From Meandrina meandrites (lineage: Eukaryota; Cnidaria; Anthozoa; Scleractinia; Meandrinidae), in assembly GCA_963693305.1 (NCBI GenBank), contig OY855903.1:35327251-35391250 (forward strand): 64,000 nucleotides of DNA, in the 5' to 3' direction. The position numbers and the translations under genes were made by a program. The notes below the pieces were generated by a model. The model was not told the DNA's origin. It searched no databases and saw only the letters and a list, made by a program, of their open reading frames with translations. Shown here in pieces: positions 10,844 to 21,856 of the stretch; the stretch's first letter is position 1; each line of letters opens with the position of its first letter.

Positions 10844-11799
10844 TGCTACAAAGAAAGTCAGAAACGTTAACCATATCACACATATCACTCGTGTTTGGAG
10901 TTTGAAAGTGTGAAGTGAAAAGTGTGAAAGTGCTTTTTCATAGCCTACTTTTGTTTTTGTACATAACAAGATTTGTATATAAGAACTTACGAAACTTTAT
11001 GTTGTTTACAGAACTTCGTAATAAAAACAAGAACCAAGTAATAAAAACAAATGGAAAACATTTAATTTGATAAAAAAAAAATTTTATACGGCATTAAGTT
11101 TGCTTTTGCTGACTTAGGAAAAGACTAGCATAACTTTAAAACACAAAATTCTCACCTTTCGAAACTCGTTCTCAGGAGGACGACTTCTGGTCAAAATCTC
11201 GTTGTCGACGAGCAGCTGACAACGAGTTTCCCGCTCCCGTGACAGTGTCACGGAGGCTTATGCATGCGCAGTGTGAGTACGCTAGTAAACTTGTACTCGT
11301 AGTCGTTCTCGTACTCGAATCTAAAGCTCTCTAATGGCAGGTAATACCAGCATGGACAGGCTTCAACATGTTACAAAATGAGAACAATGTTCCACATCAA
11401 TGCTCCAGTGGCTATTGTCAAGTTTTTGAAGCCAGTCCCACAGAGCTTCCCACAGTATAAACAGTGCTGCAGAGATCTTTACAAATTGCTGACCAGCTTG
11501 GACAGCTTGATGTCATTGTTGTTTTCGATCAAGCAATTTACGCAGAGATGGTCAGCTGGTAATCAACATCACCATAGGTCAACAGCTGTGCCCATGTCAG
11601 TGGAAAAAGTATATGGCAAAGGGAAATAAAAAGGATTCGTTTTATAAACATTTTGGATGCAATCCATCAAAGTTTAAAAGTGACAAAGCAGTCTCAATAA
11701 TGATGCAGCTTCCTGTCGCAGTATTTTCTCAAAGCAGGAATGGTGGACAAAAATTGTATGTATGTGAACTTTGGATTGTTCAAGACTTCAAGTGTTGAT

Positions 11800-13142
11800 T
11801 AATGGGTTGCACAACAAAGAAGCTAAAAGGAAGTTTTCATTGATAAAGACATGTTAGAGATGCTTTGTGAACTTGAACATTCTGAAAAAGACGGGTGTCT
11901 AATCAGGTATGCCGTTTGTACTAGTTCTACATCATCCAAGAAATGTATGGAGTGTCAGACTTGGCAATGCTACAAAAGGAAGTAACCCTGGCGCTCGATG
12001 AGGCCCAACAAAATTTGTGAAGATGTGACAAAAATTGCATCAAAAGAGAAGTCTGTTGCATAAGAAAAGCTTGGCTTTGTGGCCAGTGACAGTGGTGAAA
12101 GTAGTGACGGCTTGAGTTTTAATGAAGAGTGTGGATGACCTTACAAATAATGATGCAATTTCTTAGAATAGTGAGTGTTTAACAGGTGCCAAAGAAACCC
12201 TTAGCAGGGGCACTAAAGACAGTGAGAGGCAAGTTTCAGGAGAAATCCAGCATATCTATCCTGATGCGTTTAGCAAGAATCCTAAAACCAGTTGCAATCC
12301 TGTACCCAGTCATGAGCATTTACCGTTGCTCCATAGAGAGAATAGACTGAATTGGATTTCCCTTGTGGGAGAACTACAACATTTACTTAACGCTTATTCC
12401 AAAGAAGTGATCAATCAAGCATTGATGGACTTTGCTGGACTTTGCTTATTAACTCTCTGCTGGCACAAATGATGCTACTACAGAGGAAGAAAAGTTGATT
12501 CAACAATCGAGTCAGGCGTATTGCCACTTCAACGAGAAAGGACTGCTCAAGAGGACATTCAGTCAGATTCGGAGAGTGATGACCCTGATCAGTGGATTAA
12601 CTTGAAGCTCACAATCTAAATAGTGAAAAGATGAGAGAAGAAGTAGCTCAACAAAGACGAAATTTTCAAGAAAAGTGCCAGAAGGCGCTATCTTAAAGAA
12701 CTTGCAACAAGGCCGTTGTGAAGAAGAATTACCTAAGCGGGCCTCAAAGCTGTTAAAGGAATATCCAAACTTGGGAAAGGATATTGAGCAGTTTGTTCAT
12801 GAAAATTGTGTAGGAGCTGATGCATGGCGCAGAACTGAAGTAGCAACTTTTGATGGAAATATTAAGTCTGGTAAAAGAGTGACTTCCAGTCGAATTAAGG
12901 AGCATCTTGATAAGAAATATGGAATGTTATGGAGCTGTAGTGCAATTATCAGTTTCATCAAACAAACAAAGAGCATCTCTTAAGCATTATTGGGGCCTTG
13001 ATAAAACTCAGAAGATGGCAGGGACAAGTCAATCATCAGTAGGGATTGTATCAGCCATAAATGTAATACCAAGTGATACAGGGATGACCAGTCTGGATTC
13101 GGGCTTGATACAACATAGACACACAAACAACACAACAGCAAC
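11800..13142 (+). pseudogene. Decayed copy of a cnidarian multicopy gene family
   Basis: Between 12290 and 13142, pieces in changing frames read ENRLNWISLVGEL, KLLKEYPNLGKDIEQFV, ADAWRRTEVATFDGN and DDQSGFGLDTT, in that order. From memory they match an uncharacterised cnidarian family with 'GADAWRRTGVLTFDGN' and 'RDDxxGFRLDT' blocks. I do not know its function. Several stops and indels are present, and the longest clean stretch is 12675-12983. The part before 12290 has scattered weak coding signal only. It ends abruptly against Harbinger-derived sequence at about 13145. Confidence 0.5.
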
Positions 13143-13144
13143 AT

Positions 13145-13612
13145 GATTTCATTATTCAGGCCGTCACTGACGGTAAGGGATTATTCCTTGACTTTGCAGC
13201 GGGTTATCCAGGAAGTCTTGAGGATGCTCGGTTATATTGAAACAGCTTCCTTTATCAAAGAGCAAGCAACGAAGATATACTCAAGGAACCCATTGAAAGA
13301 ATCGGCATCACCCTATTACCCCCCTGGCTTATGAAGCCTTATCTTGATGCCACGTGTGACCCTGGCGAGATAACATTTAACAAGGAACTGTCGTCTGCAC
13401 GAGTAGCCATTGAGTGTGCTTTTGGCCGCCTCAAAAGTCGTTGGTGAATTCTACAAAAGCGGTTGGATAGCAGAATAACTTTCTCTGTGAAGATTTCTTT
13501 TGCTTTTGCAGTGCTGCATAACTTTTGTATTAAAATTGGGGACGAATGGGAGGACGATTTTTATGATGACAATGATGACCGCGGAAACAAACAGGACAAT
13601 GACTTCATGTAG
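13145..13612 (+). pseudogene. Harbinger transposase C-terminal remnant
   Basis: The stretch contains VTDGKGLFLDFAAGYPGS, then LMKPYLDA, FNKELSSARVAIECAFGRLK and HNFCIKIGDEWEDD, the typical C-terminal half of a HARBI1-like transposase. The Asp-bearing GDSAYPL block is missing: PPWL runs straight into LMKP, a small internal deletion. An in-frame stop follows LKSRW. The acidic tail ends at TAG near 13610. It lies convergent to the Myb/SANT gene at 14782-21690, the arrangement seen in the complete Harbinger element, so the two may once have belonged to one element (inference). Confidence 0.75.
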
Positions 13613-13996
13613 GACAGGGAAGATATGAGAGTTGCTAAAAGACAGTCTATGATTCTTCAAATCCCTTTTTTAATTATTTCAGCCTTAGACCTTAATCTTG
13701 TACTGTTTTTGATTTTCCACAAAGAAAATAGAAGATCAACGAGCAAAGACTATAAAAATATTGCATTGGAATTTGTGCTCAACATGCAATTGTTGAATCA
13801 TTAGAAACGGTTTCCATCACTGTTTAGAATATAGCCGCTGTATACACGCAATGGAATTCTAGTGGGCATTATTTTTTTATAGAACATAGCTAAAAACTAT
13901 GGAAGCCCGGTACCCCGGATGCAACTTTTCTTGCGTTACGAATTCAAAAACATGGCGGCAACAATCTTTTAGAGTTGTCATTTTATTTCCTTAATT

Positions 13997-14196
13997 ATGG
14001 CCGCTAAAAACAGTTCACCTGAATTACGTTTCGGTGACTGGGAAGATGAAGACGTGGACGAGTTGTTGAGCAGTGAGTGCCAGGAAGGCGGCCGCTTTGC
14101 AAACTTGCAAGACACTGATTTAAACAAAATTGTCACGGAACCGTACTCAAAGAGCACAAAAGCAAACACAAAACGGGCTGCAAAGGTTTTTCAAGG
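13997..14196 (+). CDS. First exon resembling KIAA1958/DUF3504-type proteins
   Basis: An ATG-initiated stretch of about 66 codons reading MAAKNSSPELRFGDW... to TKANTKRAAKVFQ, followed at once by a strong donor (CAAG|GTAAGT). The acidic start and the 'K(S/N)TKANTKRAAKVF' segment resemble the N terminus of DUF3504/Crypton-related tyrosine-recombinase-like proteins that are multicopy in cnidarians. No second exon was found before the BEL insertion, so this is an orphan exon or a truncated gene. Confidence 0.4.
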
Positions 14197-14363
14197 TAAG
14201 TACAGCGATATAGAAATTCACTTTCGACTGCAAAACAGCATTAAAATGGATTTGATTGCTGCCGTCAGGTTTCTTGGCGTAGGTTTGTTCATTCAGGTCA
14301 GCATGCACGCGCAAGTGTGTTTTTTTTAATTATTTGCATTTCTATGCTATATTCTAAACCCAC

Positions 14364-14523
14364 TAGAAGATGGTTTTCCTATGTCCTATAAGAAAATAAT
14401 GCACTTTTGAGGTCTAGAAACGCAGCTGAATGCCCTCGCCTAACGGCTCGGGCATCCACTAGCAGCTTTTCTAGACCTCAAGCGTGCATTATTTTCTTAT
14501 AGAACATGGAAAACCATCTTCTA
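14364..14523. mobile_element. Short MITE / hairpin (160 bp)
   Basis: The left arm starts TAGAAGATGGTTTTCC and the right arm ends GGAAAACCATCTTCTA. About 56 bp of inverted similarity includes ATAAGAAAATAATGCAC and GAGGTCTAGAAA. A partial relative (GCATTATTTTTTTATAGAACATA) occurs at about 13867-13890, so the family is present at least twice. Confidence 0.75.
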
Positions 14524-15106
14524 GTAGGTAAATAAAAATTTCCTGCAATATTAAAAATTTTTATTGTTCAGATTTTGTAAAGAAAAGTGTATGATAAAGA
14601 TAATTTTTGTCTTTACAACAAGAAATCAGTTTAAACTATATTCATTTGTTTCTATAATTTTGTTTGATCGATTTGTAACATCAACAATAACATCTCTTTT
14701 GATAATGGTCAATAATGGTTGTCTCTAAATAGTCAAAAACAGTCTTGAATTAAAGTTCAGTTGTCTTTCTCATTCTTTTGGTCAAGGATTTTCACAATTG
14801 ATCCCATAAATTGATTGTGATTGTTGCAAAGAATCCATAAATGTTCCAACTTTCTCCCCCTGCTGCCTCAAATCCTTTAGAGCCATCTTGAACTCTTTGT
14901 CGCTGTCATTATCAGGCCCTTTGCGTTTCGAAGCTTGTTTCCCTTTCTTCAACGCTCTTCTCATTTCAGCTGGAATTTGTGGCACACTGGGTGTGGGTGA
15001 AGTAATAGTCTCGCCAGTAGTATCACTTGATTCTGTTACAATTTTGGTGGCACTTTCGCCGCTCATCCCCGCTTCAGCTACATGATTAAAGGTTACTAGT
15101 TTGCGG

Positions 15107-15364
15107 TGTTCGTAAGCGGTGACGAAAAGTCCTCAACAACAAATACTTTTAATCGTCCATAAATAACACTTCTAAACGGTAACACGGCTAAGTCTCAACG
15201 GTACAATCCTCGGAAAACAAAATGACTTCTCTTAAACTGTAACGCACACGCGAATAAAACGTACGCGCAATAATGCTCGCGAAGTTAAGTTACAAATTCA
15301 AAAATGTAAGAGCGCGCGTGCGCTAATCGCGCGTCACTCAAGTTCAGCAGTTTTCTTCTTTACA
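15107..15364 (-). repeat. BEL 3' LTR
   Basis: 258 bp, the downstream LTR in coding orientation. It matches the 21003-21260 copy at all but five positions. It contains the GC-rich alternating GCGCGCGTGCGC block at about 15312-15322. Confidence 0.95.
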
Positions 15365-15403
15365 TTTTCCCCCTCCCCACTGGGAGGTAGTCCTAGTGTG
15401 TCT

Positions 15404-18400
15404 CTAGCAATCTATTTCAAGTGGAATCAATTTGGTAATCGGTCTCACGAGAGTCTTGACTCCACACGCAACTTTAGCTACACGGGTGTGGCCATCACGT
15501 CCAGGATACACTTCAACAATTCGCCCTAGCGGCCAACGTCCTCTTGGGGTATCCGGTTGAACCACAATAACAACATCTCCAACTTTAAGGTCTCGAAATT
15601 CCGAAGTCCACTTTGGTCGGCTGTTTAGGGCAGGAACACATTCTTTGAGCCATCTCCTCCACACTCGTGAAATGATATCTTGAACCTTTCGCCATCGTTG
15701 ACGTGGGTGAAAAGTTGTGGCTTCAATAGACTCAGGCGCGAACTGTCCCCCTATTTGGCCATGCAAAAAATGGTTAGGGGTCAATGGAACGTCGTCTCGC
15801 GGATCCGAGCTCTGATAAGTCAATGGACGGGAATTAAGTAGCGACTCCGCCCCGGCAAACACAGTAATCAGCTCCTCTTCGGTCACATCTCGGTCACTTA
15901 CAACTGCATAAATGGCTTTCTTGGCAGCTTTCACCATTACTTCGTGTGCTCCTCCAAAATGTGGAGCAGCTGGTGGATTGAATCTCCATGTGATTCCAAG
16001 TTCGGCTGTCTTAGTCTGAAGTTGTTGTCGGTCTAACTGGCTGACTAGTTTCTTTAACTCGCCCACTGCACCTACGAAATTTGAACCTCTGTCGCTTATC
16101 ACCTCCTTCGGAACTCCACGGCGGCTGGTAAAGCGGGAAAAAGCATTTAAGAACGTGTCGGTATCCAACCCCCAGGCCATCTCTAAATGCACTGCTCGTG
16201 TTTCCAAGCAAGTGAAAAGGCACAGCCACCTTCTCTGTCGTGGTTTTCCGCGTCCTTGAACGGTGTACAAAGGGCCTGCAAAATGTACGGCTGTTTGGGC
16301 GAAGGGTCTGAAGGTGAAACGAAGTCTTGTTTTCGGTAGAGGCGCCATAATCTGACAAGCTGGCTTGTTTCGTCTTCTCCTACATTCATAACATTCTTGA
16401 TCCCACTCGCGGATCTCTTCACGTGCGGCGATGATCCAAAATCTCTCATTCAATTGACAAAGAGTGAAGTTTACTCCAGCGGCATGGTTTCCTCTCTCAT
16501 GATAATGCTTCACGATTAGTTTTGTCACCCAGTGTCCGCGAGGCAAAATAATTGGAAATCTGGTGTCGTATGGAAGGAAGTCTGTGAACTTTAATCGACC
16601 GTCACACCGGATGACTCCATCTTCGTCTAAACACGGGTTAAGCTTGATCAGCTGACTTTTCTTCGGTATCGGTTTCCCTGAGCTCAAAGCTGTGTACTCG
16701 TCACGGAATGCGTCGTGCTGTGTTAAGCGCACAATCTCCTCTTCGGCATCCTTTATTTCTTCAGGCGTCAGTTCCATGTTTGCATTTCTGTTATCTCTAT
16801 TGTGCATGTTGTGCAGCACTCTTCTCACTCTTGCGTGTACTCGAACCAAACGTCCCCAACTGGAAAATCGTTTCGGATCAAGTCTCCCCACTTCACTTGT
16901 GTTGTTCAGTTTCGGTGCGGCTTCTTTTTGAAGGTTACACGTCATAAGGGTTGCACTGGCATTCGTGTCCTCTTTCATCTTCGAGGTTTTCATCTCTGGC
17001 ATTTCGCTAGGCCTGTTCGGGACTTGCATCTTTGACCACTCGCTGAAATCCTTTGTTAGCCAGTCAGGGCCATTCCACCACAAGGAACACTCGGCTAACT
17101 CTGAAGGTGTGGCTCCTGTTGTGCACAAATCGGCTGGATTCTCGTCGGTAGAGACATGCTGCCACTGTGACGGTTCAGTGAACATCTGTATTTCTCCAAT
17201 TCTGTTGGCTATGAACGGTCGGAAGTCTTTGCCACACCCTCGAATCCACCATAGAACATCTGTACTATCAGAGTAAAAAGTCACTCTCTGCATTGGTGCT
17301 TCTAAAACCGTCAGCAAGGACTGTGTTAAGCGAAGGCCTAGAATCGCGCCCATGAGTTCCAGTCTCGTACTGTCATCGGGGTCAGCGGTGCCTCTTTACT
17401 CTTAGCTGCAATCACACGACTGGTGACGGCATCATTATAGTATTCGCACCGGAGATAAACGGCTGCACCATAAGCTTGCTGAGAGGCATCAACAAATGTC
17501 ACAATACGCTTCGACTTGACAGGCTCTGGACTTCGCAGACATCGGGGAATCTTCACCTCTCTCAGACTTTTTAACTGCTCGAACCAAGCTCCGATTTTGT
17601 TTGCTATTTCATCTTGTACTTCGTCATCCCAGTCATAGCCTCACATCCATAACTCCTGGAGTAAGATTTTCGCAACAATAACGTACGGGCAGACAAAGCC
17701 TAGCGGGTCAAATATCGTTGCTACTTTACGCAGGACGTTTCGCTTTGTTGTCTGAAATTCCGGGGCGAGTGGAGAAGCGGTAACTGTAAACACGTCTTCA
17801 GTGCTGTTCCACGAAATTCCCAGAGTCTTCGTTATCGGGTCTTGGCCGCTGTTAATCACGATCTCTGTAGCGCGCTCTTCTGTCGGAATCGCTTCAATGA
17901 CTTTCGGTGAGTTAGAGATCCATTTTCTGGCTTGCATGTTGGCAACTCCCCATAAAGCTTTCAACTGACGGTACAGCTCCACTCCTTCGTCATCATTTTC
18001 AACACTGTCAATAGAATCGTCCATGTAGGTTGACTTAAGGACCGTCTCAGCGGCAAGGGGATATCGGTCTTGGTTTCTTTGAGCGTTCTCCTGCGCAACA
18101 AACTGCGACTCCATAGGCGCGGAATTCTTTCCAAAGACTACACGGCTAAACTCGAATACGTCCGGCTCTCGGTTGGGGTCAAGGTCTCTCCACAACAATC
18201 GGAAGTGGGAACGGTCCTGCTCATCAATCTCTATCTGGAGATACATTTCTTTAATGTCACAAGCGATGCCAACTGGGTTTCGAAGGAAACGGACAAGGAC
18301 ATTAAAGAGATCTTGCTGCAATTTTGGTCCTGCATGGATCATGTCATTCAGGGAAATTCCATTGCATTTAGCGGCACAGTCAAATACAATTCGTACTTTC

Positions 18401-19413
18401 GTTGTCGTTTTATCCATCCTTACGACTGGGAAATGCGGCAAATACCATACGTTGTTCAGCGGCTGCTCGTCTGAAGGAACTTTTCACAGATATCCCTTTT
18501 CGACGTAGGCCTGAATTGTTGCTCGATACTCTTCGGCGACTCGGTTGTCTTTTTTCAAATTCCTCTTGGTACTTCGAAGGCGAGACAGAGCCATCAGTTT
18601 AGTGTCAGGCAGCTCGGTTTTGTCGTCTTTCCAAGGAACAGCAACGCAATATCTTCCATTTTCATACTTAAGAGAATCTTTCACTTTATTTAAGGCAAGT
18701 CTTTCTTCTTCGGTGAACACGAGTCTGTCATCGCGGTCTGTGCCAGATTTCTCGATTTCCCAGAATCTCTTTAGGCTGTTGTCGACATCGCAACAAGATT
18801 CTTTTCCTTCGCTCCATAAAGGTTCTCTTGTGAACAAGGCACGGATAATGTGAGAGCGTGTTCTCGCGGTTTCGTTTTCTTCAGGCGCACCAATACAGCT
18901 CCAACCAAGTGGTCCAAGGCGGGCGACAGGTCCACCATTTTTCCCTCGGAGATCAACATGAGAATAATGAAGTTCAGCGTTATCAATGCCAATCAAAAGA
19001 TCGACAAGTCCATCGGTTGCTGGCTTCGCAAAACTGCACTGGGTCAGGTGAGGCCATTTATTTTGATATTCGGTCCTATTGACAACTCTGTAATTGCCTG
19101 TGACTTTCTGCGGGCATGTTTTGACGCTGATTTCTTTTGAGAACCTTCCATCGACACTTTCAATTTCAATCTTTACCGGCATAGACTGAAAAGTTTCAAC
19201 TGTATCATTGAGAACATGAACTTGAACTTTCTGAAAGGGTTCTTGCAGTCCCAGTATCCCAGCAACTTCTTCATTTAGGAAGGTTTCATTCGATGCGTCG
19301 TCTAGGATAGCATTTATCTTTACTTTTCTACCATTAGCCTTTATCCACACAGGGACAGTTCGTAACGAATAAGACTCAGTCGGCGTTCCGGTGTTACAGC
19401 TGGTCAGGGTCAC
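15404..19413 (-). pseudogene. BEL pol: protease, reverse transcriptase, RNase H, integrase
   Basis: Order on the - strand: aspartic protease-like DUF1758 (ILDDASNETFL, about 19310); reverse transcriptase with the catalytic YMDD at about 18027-18016; RNase H region (FVDASQQAYGAAVY, about 17490, and FYSDSTDVLWW); integrase with the zinc-binding HERGNHAAG...CYECRRRRN and DDE core (VHFAGPLY, ISDRGSNFVG, FGGAHEVMVKAAK); then a C-terminal DUF5641-like segment ending at 15404. TGA codons at 18484 and 17641 and a frame change near 17345 break it. The integrase half (17353-15404, 649 codons) is fully open. Confidence 0.92.
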
Positions 19414-20935
19414 TGCGGGCGCCCCTCCCGTGGAACGACTGGGCGTCTCCCATCGTCAGCAACGGGCAACGTGGTCACCTGTCCGGTTTCCGACAACACT
19501 TCGCTTCCATGAAGAAGACGGTGATGATTTCGATTGCAACCATCTATTCCACATTTGCGGGCCTTTGTGCAATCTTTCCCCCTGTGATCAGAGGCAAGGC
19601 AACGAAAACACAACTTTCTTTCTTTAGCGATCTGCCAACGGTCATCCACCCCTTTGTCATAGAACTGCTTACAAAACCACACACCGTGATCGAGACTTTG
19701 ACAGAGAGAACAGGGAGGCTTCGTGTTCCTTAGCTCATTTTTCGTTCCAGCGGTATGAAAATTTCGCATCCTGCTCCGATCCTGGTGCCTTGGTACTCTC
19801 GGAATGCTCGGGGGTCTAACGTGCTCGATAGGTTTCGTTTCGACTCCGTTCGCCATCTCTGCTGCTTCTACTCGGAATCGAACCTCGTCTTTCAGCCAGT
19901 CTCTGAAAGCCATGACTGATTTTCTGTGGCGCGTTCGTTCAACCAGCGGCTGTAATTCTCTAGCTGACGATCAGGCAACTTCTTTACCAACAAGCTATGA
20001 AGAGTTCCATCCCCTAGCTCTCCGTCTCTTCTTTCCGCCTGTAACTTTACCACCGTAATTCTTACAAGATCAGCAAATCTCTCCAGTGCGTGAGTATCGT
20101 TACTTCTAATTAATGGCGTCTGTTCTAGTTGATCCATGTAGGCTCGCAGAAGCCGGCGCGCACCACCATACTTAGTTTCTAATATCTCTTTGGCCTCTTC
20201 GTATTCGGGAGCGGTGACTCCAAGACCGCGGATGGCTTCCAACGCGTTGCCAGTGAGGCATTGTCGCAGTCTTGCCATTTTCAAATTTGCTGGCTCGGTT
20301 GACCCGTCCACTAGGCTTCTAAAGAGGGCTCAGAAATCTTCAAACTTTCGTTTCTCACCATTGAACGTTGGGATCTTCAGCGGTTTCAAAAATCGGTTTC
20401 GGTCATCGTGATGGCCTTGAATCTCATTTTGCTGATACTGTCGGGCTGGTTGCTCGAAGCGATCCATCGTGTTCTCAGTTATTGGCCTGTTCATATTTAC
20501 GGTTTTAGACGCGCGGACTTTAATCTCACTTTGTCCTGCTTCAATGGCTTTTTCTACGTCTTTTTCAATTGTTTCGTACTCTTCAAAAGCTTTGTTTTTA
20601 CCGGCTTGGTCGCCAACTTCGACATAGAACGTGGTCAGCTCTTCTAAGACTTCTTGAACATCTGCTAGCGCTGCCCACAGCTGCTCGATTACACTTTCGA
20701 TGACCGTTACCTCGGTATTCTTCACGCAAAGCCTTTCCAACTCATGTCGTAGTTTTGTAATTTTCGTTTTCGCGGTTCGTTTTCGGCTCTTAATCTGTAT
20801 CAACAGAACGTCCATTTCCTTTTCTTTTTCGACTTCGCTTTGTCCAGTTTCCCCATTTTTGTTGGCAAGTTCGGTAACAACGGTAACTTCGGTAACTTCG
20901 GTATCGGTAGTCATAACGCAAAACCCAAAACTCAA
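19410..20935 (-). pseudogene. BEL gag region
   Basis: It starts at the Met at 20935 or the next at about 20911. An N-terminal coiled-coil-like region with many Glu/Lys is followed by the KIPTFNG motif and the capsid-like region typical of BEL/Pao Gag (DUF1759-like). Cys/His knuckles CSLCQSLDHGVWFC and CFRCLASDHRGKDC lie near 19720-19570. A TGA at 20330 interrupts the frame just after KFEDF, and a one-base frame change lies near 19915. A further frame change near 19413 separates this part from the protease; it could be an indel or a natural gag-pol shift. Confidence 0.85.
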
Positions 20936-21002
20936 AATTCAAAACGAAACCTCAAAACAAACACCAGTCCATACCTTTCTCCCGTCGTGGTCGCCAGAAA
21001 AA

Positions 21003-21260
21003 TGTTCGTAAGCGGTGACGAAAAGTCCTCAACAACAAATACTTTTAATCGTCCATAAATAACACTTCTAAACGGTAACACGGCTAAGTCTCAACGGTAC
21101 AATCCTCGGAAAACAAAATGACTTCTCTCAAACTGTAACGCACACGTGAATAAAACGTACGCGCGATAATGCTCGCGAAGTTAAGTTACAAATTCAAAAA
21201 TGTAAGAGCGCGCGCGCGCTAATCGCGCGTTACTCAAGTTCAGCAGTTTTCTTCTTTACA
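21003..21260 (-). repeat. BEL 5' LTR
   Basis: 258 bp, the upstream LTR in coding orientation. It should contain the element's promoter; no convincing TATA box was picked out by eye. Confidence 0.95.
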
Positions 21261-21856
21261 CGCGGCATCCAAGGATTTTATCAACCTTATCGTAGTAGAC
21301 GGATTTCCTGAGGCTTCCTCCTGTTTGGTTTTTGTTCCAATCTTTTGCATTCTTGTATCGTTCTATGATGTACTTCATTTTCCGAATACATTTGTCGGCC
21401 GTCTTGTTGGACTGTAGCGTTTTCAAAATCTTCTCTGCAATCCAAGCCCACGTTTTCCTGGACTCTCCGCTTTCCAACTGATCGTGTTTTTCAGCCCACA
21501 GTTGAACTACTAGTTTTTCCTCCTTTTTAGTCCATCTGTCCTGAGCCTTCTTGGTTTCAAAAGATCTATGGCACGAAGTTTGGGATGATCCCGGCATCGA
21601 GCTGTCTTCGACGAACTGAAAGGATTCTGGCAAGGAGTCAGAACTTGCAGTTGAAGGAGATGGTCTAGGAGTTCCTCTATCATTGAACATGTAAGGGCTA
21701 GGCCCATCCTGGTGGATATTGAGGAAATTGTTGCCCCATTTCGAGACAAAGGTGACAAATACTGTACAGTATAGTCAAGCATATCGTGCCATTCATCAAC
21801 CACCTGCAATTGTGATACCTGGAGTCCTTGTTTTTTGAGGGGTTCTTGAAAGTGGC

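Larger units (their letters stand above)
5990..11332 (+). mobile_element. PIF/Harbinger DNA transposon, full length (5343 bp)
   Basis: Perfect 46-bp terminal inverted repeats at 5990-6035 and 11287-11332 begin AGAGAGCTTTAGATTCGAGT. They are flanked by a 3-bp AAT duplication (5987-5989 and 11333-11335), the expected Harbinger target-site size. Inside are the two genes typical of the superfamily, convergently arranged: a DDE transposase (+, 6050-9142) and a SANT/Myb-like protein (-, 10124-10843). An inverted copy of part of the terminal repeat (GTACTCGTAGTCG, about 6065-6077) makes a subterminal hairpin. Two smaller inverted-repeat elements are nested inside. The identical ends suggest a geologically recent insertion, yet the transposase is frameshifted. 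Confidence 0.95.
5981..11560 (+). pseudogene. Exon of a cnidarian multicopy gene, split by the Harbinger insertion
   Basis: CATTTGCAG at 5972-5980 is a good acceptor. The exon runs 5981-5989, is interrupted by the transposon, and resumes at 11336; one copy of the AAT target duplication is extra. Across the junction the frame reads on into a stretch containing IPAWTGFN, then (after an in-frame TAA and a frame change) DVIVVFDQAIYAEM. These strings match, from memory, an uncharacterised cnidarian family with 'IPGWxxFN' and 'VVFDxAIYAK'. I know no function for it. This copy is disabled both by the insertion and by older stops. Everything after about 11560 is too decayed to follow. Confidence 0.5.
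15107..21260 (-). mobile_element. BEL/Pao LTR retrotransposon (6154 bp)
   Basis: Two 258-bp LTRs (15107-15364 and 21003-21260) run TGTTCGTAAG...CTTCTTTACA on the + strand. The flanks TGCGG and CGCGG fit a 5-bp target duplication with one difference. On the coding (-) strand a TGGCGACCACGACGGGA stretch just after the 5' LTR is the likely primer-binding site. A purine run (GGGGAGGGGGAAAA) before the 3' LTR is the polypurine tract. The LTRs differ at five positions, all transitions (about 2%), implying a fairly recent insertion. The gag-pol frame is broken by three TGA stops and about three frame changes, so this copy is not autonomous. Confidence 0.95.
14782..21690 (-). pseudogene. Myb/SANT-like DNA-binding protein gene, split by the BEL element
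   Basis: The N-terminal half (21690-21261) contains a Myb/SANT-like domain with three conserved Trp (DRWTKKEEKLVVQLW, TWAWIAEKIL) and KMKYIIERYKNAKDW. It is cut after ILGCR by the LTR. The C-terminal half resumes at 15106, is open to the stop at 14782, and holds a basic KKGKQASKRK stretch and a Gln-rich end. When the retrotransposon and one 5-bp target copy are left out of account, the two halves are in the same frame. The architecture (SANT plus basic/Q-rich tail) is like transposon-encoded Harbinger partner proteins. The first codons before 21690 may belong to an intron or untranslated leader. Confidence 0.75.

Noticed and set aside
10844..10969. N-terminal extension of the Harbinger SANT protein from the upstream Met
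   Set aside because: The 42 extra residues are hydrophobic and unlike the family, and the internal Met just before KRELFIWKK gives the usual start. A signal peptide makes no sense for a nuclear protein.
15404..20935. Many + strand open frames of 60-130 codons opposite the BEL coding region
   Set aside because: They lie wholly antisense to gag-pol, which shows clear protein motifs. They are shadows.
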